A stretch of DNA of 32,979 nucleotides, from positions 1-32,979 of the forward strand of contig JADGCQ010000039.1 in NCBI GenBank assembly GCA_015228925.1. Reading direction: 5' to 3'. Under the pieces are notes generated by a model. The model did no database searches and was not told where the DNA came from. It was given only the letters and a program-made list of their open reading frames with translations. Every line of letters starts with the position of its first letter. Within the stretch, counting starts at the first letter, position 1. Of this stretch, positions 1-8,782 are shown one piece after another. The stretch comes from Magnetococcales bacterium. Lineage in GTDB: Bacteria; Pseudomonadota; Magnetococcia; Magnetococcales; UBA8363. A program made the position numbers and the translations under genes.

Positions 1-7
1 CAAAACC

Positions 8-36
8 CTGGGGGCAATCCCCCAGACCCCTTTTTT
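8..36. terminator. Bidirectional intrinsic terminator
   Basis: Perfect 7-bp stem (CTGGGGG at 8-14 and CCCCCAG at 19-25) with a 4-base loop. On the plus strand it is followed by CCCC and six T; on the minus strand by GGTTTTG. It lies 43 bases past the pdxA stop and so probably ends the minus-strand operon. It could also serve a plus-strand gene left of the window. Confidence 0.6.
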
Positions 37-67
37 CTTTCAATAATTTTCTAGGAGGGGTAAACGG

Positions 68-1051
68 TTACTTCTTCCGGTTCCTCCCCATCTCCTCAGC
101 CAAAGCCAAAGCGTGATGAAAAGAACGGCAATCAGCTACCCCCTGACCGGCAATATCATAAGCGGTGCCGTGATCGACACTGGTTCGGATAAAAGGGAGA
201 CCCAGCGTACAATTGACCGCCTCACCAAAAGCCAACATCTTGATGGGGATGAGGGCCTGGTCATGATACATCAAGACCACCGCATCATAGGTTGACCGCA
301 TCCGATCATGAAACAAGGTATCCGCAGGCAAAGGACCAACAAGCCCCGGACCATAAACACCACGCAATGCCGCACAAACCGGGGCGATGATCTCACCTTC
401 CTCTTGACCAAAAATCCCCCCCTCGCCCGCATGCGGATTCAACCCCGCAACCGTCACACGCGGCGACGAAATCCCAAAATCCTGCACCAACGCCTCCCAG
501 GTCGTCACAATAACCCGATGCAACCGCTCCTGCGTCAGCGTCGATGACACACTCGCCAAAGATTGGTGAATGGTGACCGGAACCACCCGCAACCCCTTTC
601 CCGTCAACATCATGACCGGTTGCGCCACCTCCGCAAACGAACCAATCAATTCCGTATGTCCCGGAAACGTATATCCCGCCGTATGCATGACCCCCTTGTT
701 GATGGGCAAAGTCACCATGGCATCCACGCGCCCCGCTTGCGCCAAACGACAACACGCAAGAATGCTGTTCACCGTCGCCGCAGCAAACCGTGGATCGGGC
801 AAACCAAACACAATATTTTCAAAAGGAACCGTCTCTTCTACCGGAATGACACAAAAACAAGAGGCCAGCACCCCCACCACCATCTCTGGGGATTCAACCT
901 CCCGGATAGGGCAATCAAGATTCAGATGCCGCGCCGTCATCCGAAAAACTTCGGGATCCCCCACATACACACGCCTGGGAACCGGCGAAAATCCCCGGAG
1001 AGCAAGCTCCGGCCCAATACCCGCCGGATCCCCCATGGTGACTGCGATCAA
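68..1051 (-). CDS. pdxA: 4-hydroxythreonine-4-phosphate dehydrogenase PdxA
   Basis: NAD-dependent cytoplasmic dehydrogenase of the deoxyxylulose-5-phosphate-dependent vitamin B6 (pyridoxal phosphate) pathway. Visible family motifs are the N-terminal MGDPAGIGPEL, the metal-binding stretch around PGHTELIG, NPHAGEGG and YHDQALIPIKM. I chose a TTG start whose last two bases are also the first two bases of the surA stop codon (TTGA overlap). It has GGAA five bases upstream and gives 327 residues, close to the usual length near 330. The alternative ATG at 1093 would add 14 residues (MAAGSSPTRF...) unlike the family N-terminus and overlap surA by 46 bases. The surA-pdxA order is common in proteobacteria. 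Function is secure; the start is inferred. Confidence 0.95.
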   Translation of the reverse strand: MIAVTMGDPAGIGPELALRGFSPVPRRVYVGDPEVFRMTARHLNLDCPIREVESPEMVVGVLASCFCVIPVEETVPFENIVFGLPDPRFAAATVNSILACCRLAQAGRVDAMVTLPINKGVMHTAGYTFPGHTELIGSFAEVAQPVMMLTGKGLRVVPVTIHQSLASVSSTLTQERLHRVIVTTWEALVQDFGISSPRVTVAGLNPHAGEGGIFGQEEGEIIAPVCAALRGVYGPGLVGPLPADTLFHDRMRSTYDAVVLMYHDQALIPIKMLAFGEAVNCTLGLPFIRTSVDHGTAYDIAGQGVADCRSFHHALALAEEMGRNRKK

Positions 1052-2538
1052 GGAAATTCCACAAAAGCGCGTAGGCGAAGATCCCGCAGCCATTGCTTGT
1101 AACGATCCTTGATTTTAGTCCCCATCAACCGCTGCTCCAACATCGATTTTTGCGCTTCAAATGAGTTGGGACTCAAAGATTCCTTGTCTTCCAGCAGAAT
1201 CAAATGCCAGCCAAATCCGGTTCTCACCGGCTCGCCAACCTCCCCCTTTTTCAAAGCATTCATCGCATTATCAAACGCTTCGACCATGACACCCTGTTCA
1301 AACCATCCAAGGCTTCCCCCATCCTTGGCGGAACCTTCATCTTCGGAAACCTCACCGGCCAATTGTGCAAACGGTGTCCCTTTCCTGATTTTTTCCCAAT
1401 ACTCCTTGATTTTCTCCAAAGCCTCCGCCTCGCTCCGGTTTTCGCCAACCTTGACGAGAATATGGCGTGCCTTATAACGATAGCGCGCAGGCATGGCATC
1501 CTGGGAGACCTCCTTGGACCTCCGCTCGATCATCTTGAAGATGTGAAATCCATCCGGTGAACGCAACGGTTCCGAAATCTCCCCTTTCTGCATGTGAAAA
1601 ACCACGCCCTCCAATTTTTCCGGCAACTCCCCCTTTTTAAACCAACCCACATCGCCACCCTTCAAACCGGATGGATCGATGGAATACTGGCTGGCAAGCG
1701 ATGACAGACTCTTCCCCTCGCGTAACGATGCCACCAACTTACTCGCCTTCTCCTGCAACCGTGCCACCGCATCCGCGCTGCTGCCCGCCGGAATATCCAA
1801 CAAAATCTGCCCCAAATGAACCTCTTCCTCCCGCGTCTGATCGGTGGGAGTCTGATTGAAAAGAATTCGCAATTCCTCGTCAGTCACCGTCACCAGCGGC
1901 GCAATAATTCTTTTCTGCAACCGGTTTTCCAACAATTGATCGTTGAGTTGCAAACGATACCGATCATAATCGACGCCATCTCGCCTCAAGGCGGCAGGTA
2001 ATCCGCCCCGTGGCAAATTATTTTTCCGCTCCACCTGCGCAATGATCTCGTCAACGTCTTCGTCCGTCACCGTCACACCCAATTGCGCCGCTTTCTGATC
2101 ACGCAATTTGCGAACGATCAACTCCTCCAAACCACGCTTGCGTAACGCCTCCAGATCAAAGTCATCCCCCTTCTTCCGCATCTCCTCCATAGCGGGTCGG
2201 ATCAGTTCGTCCACCTCCGACTGCGTGATAATCTTTGGCTGCACCGGTTGATCGCTGATGACCTGGGCTTCGACGATCGCCACAATTTTATCCAACGTTC
2301 CCGCCCGGACAAACGGTTCACTTAGGGGTTGGGCCGGAATGATTTCCGCATCAGGCCCAGAAACCATCCGCTTGGAAGCCTTGTCCGAAGTCGCCTTGGA
2401 AGATTTTTCCATCAACGGCTGCGCCCAAGCCAAGTTTGCCCCCCAAAGCCCCCCCCCAACGCCAAGGACCAGCATGAACAGCACGCCCACGCCATGGATA
2501 CCATTCCCCCCGCGCCACCTATCTTTCACCGTTGCCAT
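1048..2538 (-). CDS. surA: Periplasmic peptidyl-prolyl isomerase/chaperone SurA
   Basis: Periplasmic chaperone and peptidyl-prolyl cis-trans isomerase that escorts outer-membrane proteins to the BAM complex. From the chosen ATG, residues 1-39 form a signal peptide (basic start, hydrophobic stretch, cleavage after AWA). A SurA N-terminal helical domain follows at about 75-230. Two parvulin domains lie at about 238-340 (GGDVGWFKKGELP) and 355-453 (ARHILVKV, GGSLGWFEQG), and a C-terminal helix ends the protein. The frame is open upstream to a TTG at 2592 and an ATG at 2583. The ATG at 2538 gives a normal-length signal peptide and has GGAGG 12 bases upstream. It directly follows lptD, a major SurA client, and its stop overlaps the pdxA start. 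Confidence 0.93.
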   Translation of the reverse strand: MATVKDRWRGGNGIHGVGVLFMLVLGVGGGLWGANLAWAQPLMEKSSKATSDKASKRMVSGPDAEIIPAQPLSEPFVRAGTLDKIVAIVEAQVISDQPVQPKIITQSEVDELIRPAMEEMRKKGDDFDLEALRKRGLEELIVRKLRDQKAAQLGVTVTDEDVDEIIAQVERKNNLPRGGLPAALRRDGVDYDRYRLQLNDQLLENRLQKRIIAPLVTVTDEELRILFNQTPTDQTREEEVHLGQILLDIPAGSSADAVARLQEKASKLVASLREGKSLSSLASQYSIDPSGLKGGDVGWFKKGELPEKLEGVVFHMQKGEISEPLRSPDGFHIFKMIERRSKEVSQDAMPARYRYKARHILVKVGENRSEAEALEKIKEYWEKIRKGTPFAQLAGEVSEDEGSAKDGGSLGWFEQGVMVEAFDNAMNALKKGEVGEPVRTGFGWHLILLEDKESLSPNSFEAQKSMLEQRLMGTKIKDRYKQWLRDLRLRAFVEFP

Positions 2539-2572
2539 CACCCCGAAAAACCTCCGAAAGGTTTCGTGAAAC

Positions 2573-4759
2573 TCAAACGCCATAGTCGCCAATACCCTTC
2601 AGACCCAAAAACAATCCGATAAAACCGCCCCCATGGTTATCGGTATCATGAGCCAAGTTACGCCCCCCCTCCACACTCACCGTCCAACATTGATGAATAT
2701 AGGCCAGACCCGTCCTCCAACTTTTGATGTTACTCTGATTCAGGGAATAATTCGCCTCCTGACTCCAAGACCATTGCTCGTTCAGCCCCACCCGGGAATC
2801 CACCACGGCATCTTCCAACAACGCCCCGTTATTTTCCATCATGTTTCCCACCGCAGAGGGTTGATTATAATGATAACCTACCGAAATACTGTCCCGTTTG
2901 GTTGGAGAAAGCGACACACGCACCGCCGTGTTTTCCAATTCCACCTCATAAGGATCATAACGATTGGCGGCACTGACTTCCAATCCCCCCGACAGTTGCA
3001 CGGACACGTTGGAAACAATGGGTGAGAATTCATAGCCTTGCTGGTATTCCTGAGAACCTTCCGGTGCCCACCTTTGGCCCACAGACCATTCCATACTCCG
3101 CAAAAACGGATCCTCAGATCCATGATCGAGGAGCCGCGTCGTCAAGGCATAACCGACGCGATGACCGACACTGATGCGGTCAAGTCCCGAATACAACGAA
3201 TCACCAAACAGATTGGAAAATGCAAAATATCTTTGGGTGGCATCATAGTTGGGCAACAAGCTTTGATCGGTGGCGGCATTGTGGGCATATTCAATTCTGG
3301 GTTCCAGGGTATGGGTCGCAAAACCTGGATAATACTTGAATAGCTGACTGGTGAGTCCGACGCTGACCATGGAGGACTCCCGATGTTGGGTACTATCGAG
3401 ATCGGTTCCGGTTTGATCGGGATCCCCTTGAATGGCATACGCGGTTTCGCGCACTTGACCCCGCATGGTCAACCGTGTCACCCCCAGTGGCCGGGTATAT
3501 TCCAACGTTGGGGCGGCATCGATACGTTGTACCGCATCGCCCGACATTTGGTAAAAATGATCCAGGTGAAATTCGCGCTGCAACCGCCAGCGGTCATGAT
3601 CCCACCCCTCAAAAAACATCCCCTCTGGGAGTGCATTCAAATTTTGGCTGTCGGAATAGGCCATGAACGGGAGACTTTGGACGGTAAATTGATCATCGGC
3701 GGCTTCCAAATCCTGGTTCCACCGCCCCCCTGCCCGGAAGGTGGTATACCCGTCTTCACGAATTCCAGAGCGATTGGCGACCACGGTGGATTCCAAGCGG
3801 CGCGCCGTGGAATCCACCAACGTTTGATGAAAATCGTTAATGTAATCGCGGGTCTGACTGAGTTCTCCCCTGGCTACAAGATCCCATCCCCACAACCGCC
3901 CTTTATGATCCAGGGTAGACAACCCCCGCCACCGATCTTCCAAGGTGTCCTGAATCTGTTGCGTTTGCAGTGTCCCTTCATACCCCAGCCCCAGATAACG
4001 GTATTGCATTTTTCCCATAACCCCCCGTCGGGTAATGGGACGGATCCCCACCGTAAGATCCCGGTCTGGTGCCAGGTTGAAAAAATAGGGAACTTCAAAT
4101 TCCAAACCATTGCTGTCCCCCGTGCGAATATCGGGGGTCAAAAAACCACTCTTTTTTTGCTTGCCCACCGGCTGTTCCCACCAGGGCAACCAAGCAACCG
4201 GCGTCTCCCCCAGGTAAAACCGAACATCCTTGGCAATCATGGAATTTTCCTGGCGATCAATATCAATCGTCCCGGCAGACAGTTTCCATGGAGGCGGATC
4301 ACAATCACAGTGGGTAAACCAAGCGTCCGTCAGGGTCATGTTATCCGGGCCGAGGAGTTCCACCGCCTGGGCACCCCCCCGCCCCCCTTCTCCCTTCAGA
4401 TGTAACTTAACTTGGTCCAAATGACCCACTTTGGTATCGGTATTGATGACGACCCGATCACCTTCAAACTGATCACCCTGGTTCAGCAAGCGAATGTTCC
4501 CTTTCGCCTGAATTTCCTTGGTTTTTCCCGAATAGCCCACCTCATCGGCTTTCAGATCCATCTCTTCGCCCCGAACAATCTGGACATTGCCCTTGGCTTT
4601 GATCCCTTGATTATCCCGATCCATCTCTAGGTCATCGGCATGAACATCCATGGGCAAATCCCCTCCTCGCGCCAGGGAGGGATCAACCGCAAACAGCATC
4701 GCCAAAGCCAACGTGAAACCCATCTTGGTGAATCGGCAGGTACACAGCGGAGAATACAT
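2573..4759 (-). CDS. lptD: LPS-assembly outer-membrane protein LptD
   Basis: Outer-membrane translocon component that, with the lipoprotein LptE, inserts lipopolysaccharide into the outer leaflet. The chosen ATG (AAGG seven bases upstream) gives 728 residues with a signal peptide ending in PSLA at about residue 30. An OstA/LptA-like beta-jellyroll follows (KGNVQIVRG, KGNIRLL), then the LptD beta-barrel with many amphipathic strands. The frame is open to 4858, but the extra N-terminal residues have no signal-peptide character. Cysteines occur as CDC after the jellyroll domain and as a single Cys in HQCW near the C-terminus, where E. coli has a CC pair, so the disulfide pattern may be simpler. 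The neighbours folC (upstream) and surA (downstream, 34-base gap) suggest cotranscription. Confidence 0.94.
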   Translation of the reverse strand: MYSPLCTCRFTKMGFTLALAMLFAVDPSLARGGDLPMDVHADDLEMDRDNQGIKAKGNVQIVRGEEMDLKADEVGYSGKTKEIQAKGNIRLLNQGDQFEGDRVVINTDTKVGHLDQVKLHLKGEGGRGGAQAVELLGPDNMTLTDAWFTHCDCDPPPWKLSAGTIDIDRQENSMIAKDVRFYLGETPVAWLPWWEQPVGKQKKSGFLTPDIRTGDSNGLEFEVPYFFNLAPDRDLTVGIRPITRRGVMGKMQYRYLGLGYEGTLQTQQIQDTLEDRWRGLSTLDHKGRLWGWDLVARGELSQTRDYINDFHQTLVDSTARRLESTVVANRSGIREDGYTTFRAGGRWNQDLEAADDQFTVQSLPFMAYSDSQNLNALPEGMFFEGWDHDRWRLQREFHLDHFYQMSGDAVQRIDAAPTLEYTRPLGVTRLTMRGQVRETAYAIQGDPDQTGTDLDSTQHRESSMVSVGLTSQLFKYYPGFATHTLEPRIEYAHNAATDQSLLPNYDATQRYFAFSNLFGDSLYSGLDRISVGHRVGYALTTRLLDHGSEDPFLRSMEWSVGQRWAPEGSQEYQQGYEFSPIVSNVSVQLSGGLEVSAANRYDPYEVELENTAVRVSLSPTKRDSISVGYHYNQPSAVGNMMENNGALLEDAVVDSRVGLNEQWSWSQEANYSLNQSNIKSWRTGLAYIHQCWTVSVEGGRNLAHDTDNHGGGFIGLFLGLKGIGDYGV

Positions 4760-4844
4760 GGACGAACCTTTTGAATAACAATAGGATACCATCATGAAAC
4801 CACGATACGAGATTGGGAGGCTTCCAAAGCTTACCAAAAAATTC

Positions 4845-6161
4845 TCACCGCTGCCCAATCCCCAGGGAGTCTAGCAGGGAACACGCCTGTCCCACCAGAT
4901 ATAACGAACCTGAGACCAATATTTGTCCATGGTCTGGCGTGATCGCCAAGGCCAGATCCCAGGCTTCCTGGAAAGATACGGCGCACTGGGTCGGTTTGCC
5001 GATATTCTGCCAGCAAGTCTGAAGATCTTCGGTGGAACGCCCCCGATCACCACCCACGGTTACGACGATAACGTGGTTGACCCAAGGGGCCAAAATCTGG
5101 GCCATGTCGCAAACATCCTTGTCTTTCAATGCAGAAAAAACAAGGGTACGGTCATGGGGATCATAACGCTCTTCGGCCAGGGCGTGCGCCAACGCCACCA
5201 TCCCCAAGGGGTTGTGCGCACCATCGAGGACCATGGCGGGTTTCCCCGCAACGTGTTGCAGACGGCCCGGCCAGTGAACCTCTCGCAATCCACGGGATAG
5301 GCTCGACTCCGAAACAGACCAACCATCACGCGCCAGACAGCGGATGGCCGCCACCGCCAAAGCGGCATTTTCACGCTGATGCGGTCCGGCCAAACCGGGA
5401 GTCGGCAACCGCAGAGACCCCCAAGCATCCGCAAACGCCCACCCTCCCCCTGGCCCTGCGTGGTGATAGCGGAAATCCCGCCCCAGGCATTGCAACGATG
5501 TACCCACCGTCTGTGCCTGCGCCATCAGCACCTCCCATGCCGCACCAGAACCACAACTGGTGAGGGCCGGGACACCCCTTTTTAAAATCCCCCCTTTTTC
5601 CCAAGCGATGGTAGCGATATCCGATCCCAGATAGTCCCTATGATCCAGTCCAATGGCGGTAATGAGGGTCATCAACGGACGGGCGACAACATTGGTCGCA
5701 TCCAAACGCCCCCCCATCCCCGTTTCCAAAAGGACCACATCGGGATTTTCCCCCCCGATGACACTGCCCAGGTTGGCAAACAACCACAGTGCGGCAACCG
5801 TAATCTTTTCAAACCAAGTCGAAGCGATCCCTGCCGCGCTCCCAAGGACCATCTCCAATGCCTCGGCAATGGCATCATCCCCCAATTCCTGTCCCTGGAA
5901 CCGTATCCTTTCGTTGAATCGCACCAGATGGGGGGAGGTATAGGCGGCCACCGCCACCCCTTGCGCCCGTAAGATCGCTTCCAAAAAGGCGATGACAGAC
6001 CCTTTGCCGTTGGTCCCCGCCACATGGATGACCCGCAATTGCCTCTCTGGGTGCCCCAACCGTTGGAGCATCGCCTCCACCCGCTCCAAACCCAGGTGAA
6101 TCCCTGGAGGGGTCGCCAAGGCCATGGCATCGAGGACTTGATTTAACCTATTTTTTTTCAT
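4845..6161 (-). CDS. folC: Dihydrofolate synthase / folylpolyglutamate synthase FolC
   Basis: Cytoplasmic Mur-ligase-type enzyme that adds glutamate to dihydropteroate and then to tetrahydrofolate. Motifs are the P-loop AGTNGKGS, TSPHL, LETGMGGRLDATN, the GLDHRDYLG / EKGGILK pair typical of FolC, and DGAHNPLG in the C-terminal domain. The length of 438 residues from the ATG at 6161 matches the family. The open frame upstream of this ATG runs into trpF and shows no FolC similarity. The gene starts 23 bases after the trpF stop. In many proteobacteria trpF and folC flank trpBA and accD; here those genes are absent and the two are adjacent. Confidence 0.94.
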   Translation of the reverse strand: MKKNRLNQVLDAMALATPPGIHLGLERVEAMLQRLGHPERQLRVIHVAGTNGKGSVIAFLEAILRAQGVAVAAYTSPHLVRFNERIRFQGQELGDDAIAEALEMVLGSAAGIASTWFEKITVAALWLFANLGSVIGGENPDVVLLETGMGGRLDATNVVARPLMTLITAIGLDHRDYLGSDIATIAWEKGGILKRGVPALTSCGSGAAWEVLMAQAQTVGTSLQCLGRDFRYHHAGPGGGWAFADAWGSLRLPTPGLAGPHQRENAALAVAAIRCLARDGWSVSESSLSRGLREVHWPGRLQHVAGKPAMVLDGAHNPLGMVALAHALAEERYDPHDRTLVFSALKDKDVCDMAQILAPWVNHVIVVTVGGDRGRSTEDLQTCWQNIGKPTQCAVSFQEAWDLALAITPDHGQILVSGSLYLVGQACSLLDSLGIGQR

Positions 6162-6184
6162 GCGTATTTTGCAGTTCCGATCTA

Positions 6185-6829
6185 TCACGACCAACCCATG
6201 GCACCATGGACCTCCCGGACAAACCGCTTCATGAGCGCGTGATCCTTGACACCTGGGGACGATTCGACGCCACTGGAGACATCCACCGCATAGGGACGGA
6301 CCTGGGTGATGGCATGGGCGACATTGCCAGGGTGCAACCCACCCGCCAATATCAACGGAGCATTTCCCGGATGATGGGCCAACAACGACCAATCAAAACT
6401 GCGCCCACTCCCCCCCTGCACCCCAGAAACCTTGGCATCATACAGGATGCCAGCGACCCGATAATCCGACGCGGCCTGCATGTCTCCGTGACCTGCCACC
6501 CGCAACGCCTTGATGATCCGGTTTGAGAACTGTGCGCAAAACTCTGGGGTTTCATCACCATGAAACTGTAGCAGATCCAAACCGACCCGACTGGCGGTGG
6601 TTTCAATGTCCATTTTGCTCGCGTTGACGAACAAGCCGGTGACCGTCACAAACGGCGGGAGGGCAGCGACCAATTCCACCGCCCTGGCCACGGTCACCGC
6701 ACGGGGTGATCGCTCATAAAAGACCAAACCAATGGCATCCGCCCCGGCATCGATGGCCGCCAGGGCATCTTCGCGGCGGGTGATGCCACAGATTTTAACC
6801 CGCACACGCGGCGTCTCATTCGGTGCCAT
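6185..6829 (-). CDS. trpF: Phosphoribosylanthranilate isomerase TrpF
   Basis: Catalyses the Amadori rearrangement of N-(5-phosphoribosyl)anthranilate in tryptophan synthesis; a single TIM-barrel enzyme. The N-terminal VKICGITRREDA contains the catalytic Cys, LQFHGDE is the usual mid-barrel strand, and DVSSGVESSPGVKD near the C-terminus carries the catalytic Asp and the phosphate-binding loop. The ATG at 6829 gives 214 residues. A GTG three codons upstream (6838) is an equally possible start. Neither has a clear ribosome-binding site, so translational coupling to the upstream small gene, which it overlaps, is likely. Confidence 0.94.
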   Translation of the reverse strand: MAPNETPRVRVKICGITRREDALAAIDAGADAIGLVFYERSPRAVTVARAVELVAALPPFVTVTGLFVNASKMDIETTASRVGLDLLQFHGDETPEFCAQFSNRIIKALRVAGHGDMQAASDYRVAGILYDAKVSGVQGGSGRSFDWSLLAHHPGNAPLILAGGLHPGNVAHAITQVRPYAVDVSSGVESSPGVKDHALMKRFVREVHGAMGWS

Positions 6830-7211
6830 GGGAGGCACCGGAGGGCGAAGGGGAATCCTTGAGGTTGGTGCTGTCAGGCTGGGGATTCGTGGCTGTCCGG
6901 TCCATCATTTCGGCCTGGAGTTGCCCCTGGATGGTGTCATACATCCGGCGATGCGCCTGGATGACATAATCTCGCTTCCGATTGAGATATTCCCGTTCCA
7001 GTTCGGCATTCTTTTTCTCGACATGGCCGCTGAGGTACATGTAGCCCACGACGATCACCGCACCGATGCCAATCAGAATCGCCATCAGCGTCTGGGACAT
7101 CCCTTTCTTCTCAGGGACTTCCGCAGCTTTTTCCGCCGGTTTTTCAGGTTCGGTAACGGGGTCACCCCCTTGGACGATGGTATCAAGCTCAGACTCGGAA
7201 TCTTCGGCCAT
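6816..7211 (-). CDS. Small single-pass membrane protein of unknown function
   Basis: 131 residues, not recognised. The acidic N-terminal tail (about residues 1-38, rich in Glu, Pro and Ala) should face the cytoplasm. It is followed by one hydrophobic segment (about 40-60, LMAILIGIGAVIVVGYMYL) and then a charged, probably coiled-coil helix (about 63-100, EKKNAELEREYLNRKRDYV). The C-terminus is a disordered Ser/Pro/Thr-rich tail. It heads the trpF-folC-lptD-surA-pdxA run and overlaps trpF by 14 bases. The architecture resembles bitopic scaffold or cell-envelope proteins, but no family can be named. The weak GGAACC seven bases before the ATG is the only ribosome-binding candidate. Confidence 0.7.
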   Translation of the reverse strand: MAEDSESELDTIVQGGDPVTEPEKPAEKAAEVPEKKGMSQTLMAILIGIGAVIVVGYMYLSGHVEKKNAELEREYLNRKRDYVIQAHRRMYDTIQGQLQAEMMDRTATNPQPDSTNLKDSPSPSGASHGTE

Positions 7212-7426
7212 GGCAACGGTTCCAACTTGCGCTGTGGATAGAAAGAATAGTCTTGTCGGTAGAGACCCGGTTCACTGCTCAAAGCAAGGATCGAACCATC
7301 CGGGAAATTTTCCCAAGATTCTTGACATCCTTTCAATAACACACCCCACCCACCTCTGTCAGCAGACAATACACCGCACCCATCAGGCGAAAATATCCGT
7401 CAGAAAGTTGCTCCCGGCGTTGAAGG

Positions 7427-8782
7427 CTAGCCTGGAATAGATGGCGATGTTTCTGGAGCAGACAAAAAAGCACGCACCTGACCCTCCAGGGAGGCAAAAA
7501 GCTCCTGTAACGTATTTGGCCCCTTCTCTTCAGAGAGAATATAGCCGAAGTCTTTCTTTGCAAAAGAGAGTCCCCGGATCATACACTCTTCAATCTCAGT
7601 ACCCTCTTGCTTGTTCGGTAGTTTTTTAAAAAATAGGAGTACACTGGGATAGACAGGACCCTTGAAAAAATCATCTGGGTCCGACCCAAGTTTGACCTGA
7701 CAATGGTGACCAAAGGCAACGAGATAATTGACCATGGCCCAAAATGAATGGGGGATGTAGTGTTTTCCATCTCCCGTCTCATTACGCTTGGCATCCCCCA
7801 GGATACTGATTGTTTTGTTTGAATCATTTGAGCAAAATTGCAACCAGATGTCTGGATCCTTGCCAATTGCCTTGTACCCCAAAGATCCCAGATGCCTGAT
7901 GCTGCGGTCATTCACCTTGTTGGATCCCTTGAAGGGGCATCCCTTGCCAACTTTCAAGGTGAAACCATCCTTGACCAAAGAAGAATGACCTTTCGCGTCA
8001 GGAGAACTTTGCGGAACCGGTTTCCATCCATTTCTAAAAGCGGCGTGCAACAAAGAAATGGTGGCGATGATCTCCAGGGCGGTATCGGCATTTTCTGGAT
8101 GAGATTTTTTACTGGCGATGACATTAAAAAGTATGTCGGCGTGTTTTTCTGGCTCGTAGGGGCGTTCCAACAAAAACATCTGTTTTTGCAGAAGTTCTGC
8201 CAGCCTGACGCCATTGTCATGATTGCGAATCCTGTGGAGAATGTTAGCGTCCAGTCGCGTGGGCTGCACAGCCAGATGCCAGTTGTTGCATGCCCTTTCC
8301 AATTTGCGGGCACGTTCTTGGAAACGATCCCCAACGCCATTTCTCAGCGCGGCAAAGGCATTCAACTCTTCCGACCACAGGCGTGCAAGCTGCACCAAGG
8401 CAGAGAGCAATTGGGTATCTGGAGAGGAAACAACACTTCGTTCCCAATAGTGCAGGGGGGTGCTGCCGAGACTCTCCGCAAGCGTCCTCGCCCAATCCGT
8501 CCTACGACCAATGGATGAACTTCGGAGAAGTTTGGACGTGGTGAGCGTTTTTTGTGTCTTGAGAAACGCACTCAAGGCATTCTCCGCAGCCATGCGATCC
8601 GAATGTTCCAATCCCAGAAGTGTTTCCAGTTCCGCGATCCCGTTGTCATCGACATATTTTCTCAAAAACAAAACAAGATCGATCAAGCGGTTATGGAAAA
8701 ATTGGCCAACCTTCCATACCAACAAACTGCCCAGGGATTCTTGTTCCCCGTCGGACAGATTTCTATCATGATTGTTTGTCAT
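7427..8782 (-). CDS. McrC-like PD-(D/E)XK nuclease partner of the AAA+ ATPase
   Basis: 451 residues, probably the nuclease subunit of a two-gene modification-dependent restriction or related defence system. Residues 1-250 are predicted mostly helical and are not recognised. The C-terminal half carries PDIW (310-313) followed 16 residues later by GDAK (329-332). This PD...DxK spacing is that of a PD-(D/E)XK core and resembles the PDI...DAK signature of McrC-type nucleases. The start overlaps the stop of the upstream ATPase gene by 4 bases (ATGA), implying translational coupling. What is seen is the motif and the gene pairing. The McrC role is inferred, since the N-terminal half does not look like a classical McrC. 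No terminator is obvious downstream; a 10-bp palindrome (AGGCTAGCCT) sits at the stop. Confidence 0.65.
   Translation of the reverse strand: MTNNHDRNLSDGEQESLGSLLVWKVGQFFHNRLIDLVLFLRKYVDDNGIAELETLLGLEHSDRMAAENALSAFLKTQKTLTTSKLLRSSSIGRRTDWARTLAESLGSTPLHYWERSVVSSPDTQLLSALVQLARLWSEELNAFAALRNGVGDRFQERARKLERACNNWHLAVQPTRLDANILHRIRNHDNGVRLAELLQKQMFLLERPYEPEKHADILFNVIASKKSHPENADTALEIIATISLLHAAFRNGWKPVPQSSPDAKGHSSLVKDGFTLKVGKGCPFKGSNKVNDRSIRHLGSLGYKAIGKDPDIWLQFCSNDSNKTISILGDAKRNETGDGKHYIPHSFWAMVNYLVAFGHHCQVKLGSDPDDFFKGPVYPSVLLFFKKLPNKQEGTEIEECMIRGLSFAKKDFGYILSEEKGPNTLQELFASLEGQVRAFLSAPETSPSIPG

Noticed and set aside
7085-7369. 94-codon minus-strand open frame upstream of the 131-residue protein
   Set aside because: It overlaps that gene in another frame, has no ribosome-binding site, and the sequence before the overlap shows no recognisable fold.
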